From contig DASZVY010000013.1 of the NCBI GenBank assembly GCA_035546855.1, positions 1-64,000 on the forward strand: a stretch of DNA of 64,000 bases, given 5' to 3'. The stretch's first letter is position 1. Each line of letters opens with the position of its first letter. Under the pieces are notes generated by a model. The model was not told the origin of the DNA. It saw only the letters and a program-made list of their open reading frames with translations, and made no database searches. The stretch comes from Nitrobacter sp035546855 (GTDB lineage Bacteria > Pseudomonadota > Alphaproteobacteria > Rhizobiales > Xanthobacteraceae). The translations under genes were made by a program, and so were the position numbers. Shown one piece after another: positions 50,070-57,600 of this stretch.

Positions 50070-51038
50070 ATGTCCATGCCTGCCTTGTTCAAGGGCCGTT
50101 TGTCGCTGCCGGTGATCGGCGCGCCGCTGTTCATCATTTCGGTGCCGGATCTCGTCATCGCCCAGTGCAAGGCCGGCATCGTCGGCTCGTTCCCGGCGCT
50201 GAATGCGCGGCCGCCCGAACTGCTCGATGAATGGCTGTACCGGATCAAGGAAGAACTGGCCGCTTACGACAAGGCCCATCCCGAACGGCCTTCGGCGCCG
50301 TTCGCGGTCAACCAGATCGTGCACAAATCCAACAACCGGCTCGATCACGATCTGGCGCTCTGCGAGAAGCACAAGGTGCCGATGATGATCACATCGCTCG
50401 GCGCGCGCGAGGAGCTCAATCAGGCCGCGCATGGCTGGGGCGGCATCGTCTTTCACGACGTCATCAACCAGACCTTCGCGCACAAGGCGATCGAGAAAGG
50501 CGCGGACGGATTGATCCTCGTCGCGGCAGGCGCAGGCGGACATGCCGGGCAGTTGTCGCCATTCCCATTCGTGGCCGAGACCAGGCAGTGGTTCGACGGG
50601 CCGATTGCGCTCTCGGGCGCGATGGGCAACGGCCGCGCCATCCGCGCCGCGCGCGTGCTCGGCGCCGATTTCGCCTATATCGGTTCTGCCTTCATCGCGA
50701 CGCAAGAGGCCAATGCCGTGGAGAGGTATAAGGAGATGATCACGACGTCGGCGGCCAAGGACATCGTCTATTCCAATCTCTTTACCGGCGTGCACGGCAA
50801 CTATCTCAAGCCGTCGATCGTCGCGGCCGGCATGGACCCCGACAATCTCGCGACATCCGACGCCTCGAAGATGAGTTTCGGCACCGATGCGAGCGGCGAA
50901 CGTGCAAAGCCGAAGGCTTGGAAGGAAATCTGGGGCAGCGGGCAGGGCGTCGGCAGCGTCGGCAAGGTCGTGCCCGCCGCTGAACTGATCGCACGGCTCA
51001 AGAAGGAGTATGACGAGGCGGTCGATCCGGCCTTGTGA
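50070..51038 (+). CDS. Nitronate monooxygenase-like FMN enzyme (copy 1)
   Basis: The 322-residue TIM-barrel flavoprotein of the 2-nitropropane dioxygenase/NMO family has PVIGAPLFIISVPDLVIAQCKAGIVGSFPALN at the front. GADGLILVAAGAGGHAG carries the catalytic His158, and ALSGAMGNGRAIRAARVLGADFAYIGSAFIAT is the FMN phosphate site. Family members oxidise nitronates or act as enoyl reductases or quinone reductases; the real substrate here is unknown. It is followed by a thioesterase gene after 7 bp. A paralogue with a changed active site lies at 54007. Confidence 0.9.
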   Translation: MSMPALFKGRLSLPVIGAPLFIISVPDLVIAQCKAGIVGSFPALNARPPELLDEWLYRIKEELAAYDKAHPERPSAPFAVNQIVHKSNNRLDHDLALCEKHKVPMMITSLGAREELNQAAHGWGGIVFHDVINQTFAHKAIEKGADGLILVAAGAGGHAGQLSPFPFVAETRQWFDGPIALSGAMGNGRAIRAARVLGADFAYIGSAFIATQEANAVERYKEMITTSAAKDIVYSNLFTGVHGNYLKPSIVAAGMDPDNLATSDASKMSFGTDASGERAKPKAWKEIWGSGQGVGSVGKVVPAAELIARLKKEYDEAVDPAL

Positions 51039-51045
51039 GCATCCG

Positions 51046-51819
51046 ATGAGCGCGATCTATCGTATCGACGGCCGCAATGTCGAAACCAGCCCGGACTCTG
51101 CGGGCCCCTGGTCGCCGACAATGCAGCACGGCTCCGCGCCGGGATCGCTGGTGACGTGGGCGGCGGAGCAGATCGCAACGGCCGTGCCGATGCAGATCGC
51201 GCGCGTCACCATCGACCTGATGCGGCCCGTGCCGGTGGCGCCGCTGACCTTCGAGACCGACGTGCTGCGCGAAGGCCGCAAGATCCAGCTCTGCGAGGTC
51301 CGGTTGCGCGCGGACGGCGTTCTGGTGGTCCGCGCGACCGTCCTGAAGATTCGCCGCGACAGGCAGGCGCTGCCAGCGGGAATCGCCGATGTGTCGGTCA
51401 CGCTGCCGGGGCCGGCTGCGAGCCGGTTGATCGAAGCGAAATTTTCGTCGAGTCCCTTCACCGGCGCGGTTGCGATGCGCGCCGCGCGCGGCGACTTCGG
51501 CGTGCCCGGGCCGGGCGCGATCTGGTATCGGGTCGAGCGGCCCATGGTGGACGGCGCCGCCGTGTCGCAAGCGATGCGGGCCGTGGTGGCGGCCGATTTC
51601 TGCAACGGCACCTCGGCGGCGTTGGATTTCCGGCAGTGGACGTTCCTCAATGCCGACCTCACCGTCAGCCTGGCGCGCGAGCCGGTCGGCGAATGGATCC
51701 TGCTCGATGCTGAGACCACCATCGGCCCCGACGGCGCCGGTCTCGCCATGGCGCGGCTGGGCGACGTCAACGGCTATTTCGGCCGTGCGGCGCAAAGTCT
51801 CGTCATCGAACGGCGATAA
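51046..51819 (+). CDS. Acyl-CoA thioesterase family protein (double hotdog)
   Basis: The 257-residue protein starts at ATG 51046, seven bases after the NMO stop. The layout is a double hotdog of the TesB/acyl-CoA-thioesterase-like group: GSLVTWAAEQI..AVPMQIARVTIDLMRPVPVAPLTFETDVLREGRKIQLCEVRLRADG in the first half. The second half has ADFCNGTSAALDFRQWTFLNADLTVSLAREPVGEWILLDAET. It probably hydrolyses an acyl-CoA made or reduced by its neighbours. The chain length cannot be read from sequence. Confidence 0.9.
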   Translation: MSAIYRIDGRNVETSPDSAGPWSPTMQHGSAPGSLVTWAAEQIATAVPMQIARVTIDLMRPVPVAPLTFETDVLREGRKIQLCEVRLRADGVLVVRATVLKIRRDRQALPAGIADVSVTLPGPAASRLIEAKFSSSPFTGAVAMRAARGDFGVPGPGAIWYRVERPMVDGAAVSQAMRAVVAADFCNGTSAALDFRQWTFLNADLTVSLAREPVGEWILLDAETTIGPDGAGLAMARLGDVNGYFGRAAQSLVIERR

Positions 51820-51853
51820 GGTAAGATCGGCGCTCCCGAGCGGAGTTGTGGTC

Positions 51854-52330
51854 ATGTCTTCGAAACGCCCATCGTTGCCTCTCGCCGGCGGCTGCTCCTG
51901 CGGCGCGATCCGCTACGAGATCTCGGCGCTGCCGCTGACGCTCTATACCTGCAATTGCACCAACTGCCAGCGGGCATCCGGCAGCGCGTTTGCGCTGAAC
52001 ATGCCGGTGGCGACCAGAGACTTTCGCATCACGACGGGCGCGCCGAAAGGCTGGCACAAGACGTCGCCATCGGGCGCGAAAACGACCGCGTGGTTCTGCG
52101 GCGATTGCGGCGCGCGGCTCTATGGCGAGCGCGAGGGACGTCCGGAGTCGATGACGCTGCGCGCGGGCACGCTGGACGATACCTCGTGGCTCGAACCGGC
52201 GGCGCACCTCTTCATGCGTAGCGCGCAACCGTGGGTGCAGCCCGCCAAGGACGCATTGTGTTTCGAGACCCAGCCGATGGGGGACGAATTCCGCGCCGCG
52301 CTCGCGGCGTGGCGCAGCCGGTTCGATTGA
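51854..52330 (+). CDS. GFA family protein (glutathione-dependent formaldehyde-activating-like)
   Basis: The 158-residue protein has the GFA zinc pattern: GGCSCGAIRYEI, then YTCNCTNCQRASGSAF, and later WFCGDCGARLYGE. The seven Cys form the two structural and catalytic zinc sites. The family name comes from a formaldehyde-glutathione enzyme of disputed function; most members are of unknown role. It is 34 bp from the thioesterase and converges with the ligase at 52340 with only 9 bp between. Confidence 0.92.
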   Translation: MSSKRPSLPLAGGCSCGAIRYEISALPLTLYTCNCTNCQRASGSAFALNMPVATRDFRITTGAPKGWHKTSPSGAKTTAWFCGDCGARLYGEREGRPESMTLRAGTLDDTSWLEPAAHLFMRSAQPWVQPAKDALCFETQPMGDEFRAALAAWRSRFD

Positions 52331-52339
52331 GTTTGCGCG

Positions 52340-53902
52340 CTACCCCACCATCCGTTCGCGCCCGGCCCAGAACGTCGCCCGCAGGGCTTTCTTGTCGACC
52401 TTGCCGACGCCGGTCATCGGCAACTCGGTGACGAACTTGACGTGCTTCGGCGCGTGCGCCGATCCCTTGCGCTGCTTGACGAGGTCGATCAGCGCCTGTT
52501 CGTCCGGTTGTGTATCGGGGCGGGCCACCACGACGGCGGTGACGGCTTCGCCCCACTTGTCGTCGGGAATGCCGACCACGGCGACCATCGCGACATCGGC
52601 GTGAGTCGAAAGTACGTCCTCGACTTCGCGCGGAAAAATGTTGAAGCCGCCGGAGACGATCATGTCCTTCTTGCGGTCGAGGATGTACATGTAGCCGCGC
52701 TCGTCGGCCCTGGCGATGTCGCCGGTATGCAGCCAGCCGTTCTTCAGCGTCTCCGCGGTCTGCTCCGGCCGCTTCCAGTATTCCGCCATGACGTGCGGCG
52801 CGCGCACGCAGATTTCGCCGGCCTCGCCGGCCGCGACTTCCTGATCGTCGTCGTTGAGGATTTTCGTTTCGCAGGCCGCGATCGGGAAGCCGCAGGACAG
52901 GAACAGGGCCGGGTTCTTCGGATCGTGGTCGGCTTTGCGTAGCACCGACACCGGATAGCACTCGGTCTGGCCGTAGAGCTGCGAGAACACCGGTCCGATC
53001 CGTTTGATGCCTTCGATCAGGCGGCTCGGCGACATCGGAGATGCGCCGTAGAGCAAGAGCTCGAGCGATGACATGTCGGTCTTCGGCAGCATCGGATGAT
53101 CGAGCAGCACATAGATCATGGTGGGCACGAACAGCGTGAAGTTGATGCGCTCGCGCTCGATCGTATTGAGCACCGCTTCCGGGTCAAAACCTTTCAGCAT
53201 GTGGACGGTGCCGCCGCGCATCAGCGTCGGCAGCACCTTGGTGCCGGCGACATGGCTGATCGGCGCCACCGTGAGATAGCGCGGCGTCTCCGGGATTTCG
53301 AAGTCGGCCAGAATCGCGGCGGCGAATCCGCCGTATTCGCGATGCGTGCGCAGCGCGCCCTTGGATCTGCCGGTGGTACCGCCGGTGTAGTTCAATGTTG
53401 CGATGTCATCGGGGCCCGCAAGACATCGCGGCATTGCGGTGCCGGCCGCCTCGATGGCCTCAAGCAGGTCGGCGCCGTAGTCGGCAGGTCCGAGGGTGAA
53501 GACCGCGCTCAGGCCGGAGGCCCGGGCCGCGAGTTCGCCGCCGCGGTCGCGGAAGCTTGCCGCGTCGACCACCAGCATCCGCGCCTCGGAATCCTCGATC
53601 TGGAACAGTTGGTCGTCAAGCGAGCCGAGCGGATGCAGCCAGGTGATCGCGAGTTGCGACAGTTGGGCGGCGACGCCGGCGCACCAGGTATCGGCGCGGT
53701 TCGCGGTCAGGAAGGCGACACGGGTGCCGGGCGCGAGACGTTGTCGCAGGAAGACGCTTTGGATGCGTCCGATGAGGTCGGTGGCGCCCTGATAGGTGAG
53801 CGAGCCGCCGGGCCAACTGAAGGCCACGCGGGACGGATAGCGCGCCAGCGCGCGCAACGTCTGGCCGCACACCGTCGGGAATGTGTTGAGGGCGTCGCGC
53901 AT
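52340..53902 (-). CDS. AMP-binding acyl-CoA ligase
   Basis: The 520-residue AMP-forming ligase carries LNYTGGTTGRSKGALRTHREY (ATP loop), SQLYGQTECYPVSVLRK, and LHTGDIARADERGYMYILDRKKDMIVSGGFNIFPREVEDVL. It has the catalytic Lys in MTGVGKVDKKALRATFW. The pattern resembles fatty-acid or aromatic-acid ligases of the FadD3/FadK or benzoate type; the substrate is unknown. It is on the opposite strand from its neighbours: convergent with GFA and divergent from the second NMO gene (104-bp gap). Confidence 0.92.
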   Translation of the reverse strand: MRDALNTFPTVCGQTLRALARYPSRVAFSWPGGSLTYQGATDLIGRIQSVFLRQRLAPGTRVAFLTANRADTWCAGVAAQLSQLAITWLHPLGSLDDQLFQIEDSEARMLVVDAASFRDRGGELAARASGLSAVFTLGPADYGADLLEAIEAAGTAMPRCLAGPDDIATLNYTGGTTGRSKGALRTHREYGGFAAAILADFEIPETPRYLTVAPISHVAGTKVLPTLMRGGTVHMLKGFDPEAVLNTIERERINFTLFVPTMIYVLLDHPMLPKTDMSSLELLLYGASPMSPSRLIEGIKRIGPVFSQLYGQTECYPVSVLRKADHDPKNPALFLSCGFPIAACETKILNDDDQEVAAGEAGEICVRAPHVMAEYWKRPEQTAETLKNGWLHTGDIARADERGYMYILDRKKDMIVSGGFNIFPREVEDVLSTHADVAMVAVVGIPDDKWGEAVTAVVVARPDTQPDEQALIDLVKQRKGSAHAPKHVKFVTELPMTGVGKVDKKALRATFWAGRERMVG

Positions 53903-54006
53903 GGGGGTCCTCTCCCGTCTGCTTTGTCATCGGCCTTCGATCGTGCCAATGTTGCGGGCCCGACGCTAACACACCGCAATCCGCGCTCAAGCCAGGAGAC
54001 GCGATC

Positions 54007-54990
54007 TTGCCGACTGCCGATCCGCTGGCGCGCTTCCGCGACCGGCTCGCCCTGCCGCTGATCGCGGCACCGATGTTTCTCGTCTCCGGTGTCGAGCTCG
54101 TGGTCGCGGCCTGCCGCAACGGCGTGATCGGCTCTTTCCCGACGGTGAACTGCCGCAGCCCCGAGCAATTGGGTGAATGGCTGACCGCCATCGGCGCGCA
54201 CCTGCGCGACCACGCCGAGGCGACAGGCCATGCCGCCGCGCCGGTCTGTCCGAATTTGATCGTGCACCGCTCCAATGTCCGGCTCGCGCAGGACCTTGCG
54301 GTGCTGCTGCGTCATGCTCCTGAAATCGTCATCACCAGCGTCGGATCGCCGGCGCCGGTTCTGGGGCCGCTGCACGACGCTGGCGCGCTGGTGTTCGCCG
54401 ATGTTGCCAGCATCCGTCACGCCGAGCGTGCGGCGGAAGCCGGCGCCGACGGGTTGGTGCTGCTCACCGCCGGCGCGGGCGGCCAGACCGGATGGCTCAA
54501 TCCGTTCGCCTTCGTGCGCGCCGTGCGGACATTCTTCGCGGGTCCGCTGGTACTGGCGGGCGGCATCAGCGATGGCCACGCGCTGCGGGCGGCGCGGGCG
54601 CTCGGCTGCGATCTCGCCTACATGGGCACCAAATTCATCGCGACCCGCGAGAGCATGGCCGATGACAGGTACAAGGCGATGCTGGTCGCAAGCGGCGCCG
54701 ACGACATCCTGCTGACGCGCGCCTTCACGGGGTTGCAGACCAACATGCTGCGGCCGTCGATCGAAGCCGCCGGCCTCGATCCCGATGCGCTGCCGGACCG
54801 CGGCGCCATCGACATCGGCAAGGATATCGATGTCGGCGCGCGTGAATCCCGCCCAAAGCGCTGGCGCGACATCTGGAGCGCGGGCCACTCCGCCTCCGGC
54901 ATCACGGGCATCCTGCCGGTTGCCGAACTGGTGGCGCAGACGCGGGACGAATATGCCGCTGCTGAGGCGGCGATCCGTGGGGGCGGTTGA
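54007..54990 (+). CDS. Nitronate monooxygenase-like FMN enzyme (copy 2, catalytic His replaced)
   Basis: The 327-residue paralogue of the gene at 50070 has the same fold: LALPLIAAPMFLVSGVELVVAACRNGVIGSFPTVN, and VLAGGISDGHALRAARALGCDLAYMGTKFIAT for FMN. In the active-site loop it reads LLTAGAGGQTGWLNPF, so the usual catalytic His is Gln160. It may therefore not be a nitronate oxidase; an enoyl or quinone reductase role is possible. The start is TTG 54007; the next in-frame Met would cut into the first strand. Confidence 0.9.
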   Translation: MPTADPLARFRDRLALPLIAAPMFLVSGVELVVAACRNGVIGSFPTVNCRSPEQLGEWLTAIGAHLRDHAEATGHAAAPVCPNLIVHRSNVRLAQDLAVLLRHAPEIVITSVGSPAPVLGPLHDAGALVFADVASIRHAERAAEAGADGLVLLTAGAGGQTGWLNPFAFVRAVRTFFAGPLVLAGGISDGHALRAARALGCDLAYMGTKFIATRESMADDRYKAMLVASGADDILLTRAFTGLQTNMLRPSIEAAGLDPDALPDRGAIDIGKDIDVGARESRPKRWRDIWSAGHSASGITGILPVAELVAQTRDEYAAAEAAIRGGG

Positions 54991-55038
54991 CGGATTGCCG
55001 GGCTGTCTTGTCCTCGGTCAGGCAGAAAAGTTCCAGCC

Positions 55039-55054
55039 TTAACGACGCGTTAAC
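55039..55054 (+). promoter_or_regulatory. Perfect CtrA-type box (TTAA-N7-TTAAC)
   Basis: TTAACGACGCGTTAAC matches the full CtrA consensus TTAA-N7-TTAAC exactly. It is 83 bp before the ATG of the 81-residue gene at 55137, a normal promoter distance. CtrA is the master cell-cycle regulator of alphaproteobacteria. The core TTAACG-ACG-CGTTAA is also a perfect inverted repeat. Confidence 0.55.
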
Positions 55055-55136
55055 CAATCCGGAGCCACTTTCCGCGCAACGGCCGGTAGGTATCTGCCGC
55101 AGATGCGTCAGTCTCCGGCCGGCGCGGGGGCAGGCC

Positions 55137-55382
55137 ATGGACCACGACCTTTCTGCAAAGACACTAGCCACCATTCAGGAACTTCAAGTCCGGGTCGCTG
55201 CCGCGTTCGGGCGTCATCCGCTGTGCCGGGACGTGCGATTCGACATCGTCAGCACGCCGAAGACCAGCAAGGGCGCGAACTGGACCGTGAGCATGAGCAC
55301 GCTTCCCCCCGACGCGGTCTGGGAGGTGTCCGAACTCGTGGCCGATATCCAGGACGCCTACACCCTGGCGTCGGCGGCCTGA
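55137..55382 (+). CDS. Small conserved hypothetical protein with an upstream CtrA box
   Basis: The 81-residue protein starts at ATG 55137 with GGGGGCAGG upstream. It reads MDHDLSAKTLATIQELQVRV, then AAFGRHPLCRDVRFDIVSTP, then KGANWTVSMSTLPPDAVWEVSELVADIQDAYTLA. It looks like one compact alpha/beta domain with no membrane segment. I do not know a named family. The exact CtrA consensus upstream suggests control by the cell cycle. It lies in the same direction as the neighbouring secreted-type gene at 55499. Confidence 0.75.
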   Translation: MDHDLSAKTLATIQELQVRVAAAFGRHPLCRDVRFDIVSTPKTSKGANWTVSMSTLPPDAVWEVSELVADIQDAYTLASAA

Positions 55383-55440
55383 CGGCCTGTCAGAGCCGCC
55401 GCTCACACACCCCCTGGCGCCGAGCGCCGCCCCGGCATGG

Positions 55441-55455
55441 TTAAGCCTTAATTAG
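55441..55455 (+). promoter_or_regulatory. Near-consensus CtrA-like site
   Basis: TTAAGCCTTAATTAG fits TTAA-N7-TTAA with one mismatch (last base). It is 44 bp before the GTG of the gene at 55499. AT-rich for this window. Weak alone, but it lies 400 bp from an exact CtrA box. Confidence 0.3.
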
Positions 55456-55498
55456 CGGCGATTTGTAAGAACAGTCGGTCGGAGAAGCGGAGACCTGC

Positions 55499-56146
55499 GT
55501 GACGCGCGCGATGACGGTCCTGGCGCTTGCGTGCTGCCTCGTCGTCGGCGTCGTGGCGGTGTCCATGTCTGGCCGCGACGTCGCGGGCGCGCCGGAGACC
55601 AAGTCGTCCTCTCCGCAAGCCGATAATCCGGCTGCCAATCGCGCGGCCAAGGCCGACCGGCTGCCGGTCGCGATAGCCGCCGAGACAGCCGGACAGACAG
55701 GCTCGGATCAACTGTCGCCGGCCGAGCCGTTGCGAGAGGCGTTTGCCACGGACAGTCCGTTGAACGCTCCCGCGTCGGACACGGTGGCGCCGATCGCGAT
55801 GCCGCCCCTGCCGTCGCCGCGGCCAAAAGCCGCCGATCTGCCGCCGCCGCAAAAGAGCTATTCGTTGCTGAGCGACATGCAGATCGCCGCGCTCAAGGAG
55901 CGGCTGCAACTGACGCCGGCGCAGGCGCCGTACTGGCCGCCCGTGGAGACCGCCTTGCGCGATGTGGCGCGCAAGATCCATGCGCGGCGCATGGCGGGTG
56001 GACCATCGGGTTTCGCTCCCGAGGACATCGATCAGGTCAAGGCCGCCGCCAATCCGCTGCTGGCCAAGTTGCGCGAGGACCAGAAGCGTGAAGCGCGGTC
56101 GCTCGCGCGCATCATCGGCCTCGATGCGATCGCATCGCTGATTTGA
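55499..56146 (+). CDS. Hypothetical membrane-anchored/secreted protein with Pro-rich linker
   Basis: The 215-residue protein starts at GTG 55499 (GGAG upstream). A hydrophobic N-terminus (AMTVLALACCLVVGVVAVSM) is a signal peptide or anchor. A long low-complexity region rich in Ala, Pro and Ser follows (about residues 30-115), then a helical domain: SLLSDMQIAALKERLQLTPAQAPYWPPVETALRDVARK, with two further helices to the end. The L-T-P-x-Q-x-x-x-W-P-x-V motif recalls LTxxQ/Spy-like periplasmic proteins. The function is unknown. Confidence 0.78.
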   Translation: MTRAMTVLALACCLVVGVVAVSMSGRDVAGAPETKSSSPQADNPAANRAAKADRLPVAIAAETAGQTGSDQLSPAEPLREAFATDSPLNAPASDTVAPIAMPPLPSPRPKAADLPPPQKSYSLLSDMQIAALKERLQLTPAQAPYWPPVETALRDVARKIHARRMAGGPSGFAPEDIDQVKAAANPLLAKLREDQKREARSLARIIGLDAIASLI

Positions 56147-56192
56147 TCGGCTGCGGATGGACTACCCCTAGCGGCTCTATCGTGCGAAGGGT

Positions 56193-56219
56193 TCAGGCCG
56201 CGTGACCACGCAGGCCTGA
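56193..56219. terminator. Strong hairpin after the hypothetical gene
   Basis: TCAGGCC-GCGTG-AC-CACGC-A-GGCCTGA gives a 12-base-pair stem with a single bulged A and a two-base turn (56193-56219). No U-tract follows. It lies 47 bp after the stop of the gene at 55499. Confidence 0.5.
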
Positions 56220-56308
56220 TCGCGTCACGGGGTTGGTCCGCGCCGCTTTCGACGCCGAGATCGCTGCGGCCTTTCCTCTCGACTTCTCAGCGCCGGACGA
56301 ATGGTGCT

Positions 56309-56356
56309 AGCCTGCGCGGACAAGATGCGCAGTGACGCTCGAGCCTGCGCGGACAA
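56309..56356. repeat. 15-bp direct repeat upstream of the CoA-transferase
   Basis: AGCCTGCGCGGACAA occurs exactly at 56309-56323 and 56342-56356, start to start 33 bp (three helical turns). The second copy ends 14 bp before the start codon at 56371. Confidence 0.8.
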
Positions 56357-56370
56357 CGAGAGGAAGTAGC

Positions 56371-57558
56371 GTGACGCAGGTGCTTGCCGGCATTCGTGTG
56401 CTGGATTTCGGTCGTTACATCGCGGGGCCGTATTGCGGGGCGTTGCTGGCGGATCATGGCGCCGAGGTGATTCGCATCGAAAAGCGGGACGGCGGCGAAG
56501 ACCGCTTCGTCGCCCCGGTGTCAGAGTCGGGCGAGGGCGGTTTGTTCATGCAGATGAACCGCAACAAGAAGTCGGTGACGCTGGATCCCATGAAGCCCTC
56601 CGGGGCCGAGGTGGTCAGGCGTCTGGTCGCAACGGCGGATGTCGTGATCGCCAACCTGCCGGCGCAAACCCTCAAGGCGATGGGCCTGGATTACGACAGC
56701 CTGCGGGCGGTGAAGGACGACATCATCCTGTCCACGGCGTCGGCGTTCGGATCGACCGGTCCTTATGCGGATCGGGTCGGGTTCGACAGCATCGGGCAGG
56801 CGATGTCGGGCGCGATCTACATGACCGGGGAACCGGGCCACCCCTATCGGTGCGTGGCGCCGTATGTGGATTTCGGCACCGCATTGGGCCTGGCGTTCGG
56901 CACGCTCGCTGCGCTCATGGAGCGAAGCCGGACCGGAAAGGGACAGGTCGTGGAGGGGGCGCTGCTTCGGACCGCGCTCAACATGATGGGGCCGGCCCTG
57001 ATCGAGCAGGCCGTCATCCAGGTCAATCGCGAGCCGACCGGCAATCGCGGACAGACCTCGGCGCCCAGCGACATCCTTCCGACCAAGGATGGCTTCGTGC
57101 TCGTCGCGGTGGTGGGGCAGCCGCTGTTCAAACGGTGGGCCCGGCTCATGGGCAACGAGGATGCCTGGCTCAACGATGCGAGGTTCAAGGACGATCTGGC
57201 GCGCGGCGACAATGCAGTGGCGATCAGCGCCCGCATGCGCGAGTGGTGCGCCGAGCGAACCACGGCGGAAGCGATCGCCGCGCTGGAGGAGGCGCGCATT
57301 CCGGCCGGTCCGGTGCTGTCGCCGCAGGGAGCGCTCGTTGACGCGCATGTGGTCGCGACCGGCTATCTTCAGCCGGTCGAATATCCCGGCACGCGCGTGC
57401 CGGCGCCGGTGCCGCGCTCGCCCGTGTACCTGTCGGAGACGCCGGGCGAGATCCGCACCCGTGCGCCGCTGCTCGGCGAGCACACCGATGAGGTGCTGGC
57501 GAGCGTAGGTTATTCGGCTGCGGAGATATCCGGATTGCGTGAAAGCGGGGCTATTTGA
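56371..57558 (+). CDS. CaiB/BaiF family CoA-transferase (class III)
   Basis: The 395-residue protein starts at GTG 56371 with GAGAGGAAG upstream. It has the family opening LAGIRVLDFGRYIAGPYCGALLADHGAEVIRIEK, then FMQMNRNKKSVTLD, and the catalytic-region Asp in APYVDFGTALGLAFGTLAALMERSRTGKGQVVEGALL. The C-terminal part has RIPAGPVLSPQGALVDAHV. Such enzymes move CoA between carboxylic acids (carnitine, formate/oxalate, succinate and others). The substrate is not clear. A second acyl-CoA enzyme group is just upstream (50-55 kb). Confidence 0.93.
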   Translation: MTQVLAGIRVLDFGRYIAGPYCGALLADHGAEVIRIEKRDGGEDRFVAPVSESGEGGLFMQMNRNKKSVTLDPMKPSGAEVVRRLVATADVVIANLPAQTLKAMGLDYDSLRAVKDDIILSTASAFGSTGPYADRVGFDSIGQAMSGAIYMTGEPGHPYRCVAPYVDFGTALGLAFGTLAALMERSRTGKGQVVEGALLRTALNMMGPALIEQAVIQVNREPTGNRGQTSAPSDILPTKDGFVLVAVVGQPLFKRWARLMGNEDAWLNDARFKDDLARGDNAVAISARMREWCAERTTAEAIAALEEARIPAGPVLSPQGALVDAHVVATGYLQPVEYPGTRVPAPVPRSPVYLSETPGEIRTRAPLLGEHTDEVLASVGYSAAEISGLRESGAI

Positions 57559-57600
57559 CCGGGCGGCGCGGACAGGCGTGCCGCGCGGGCGGAGAATCCC

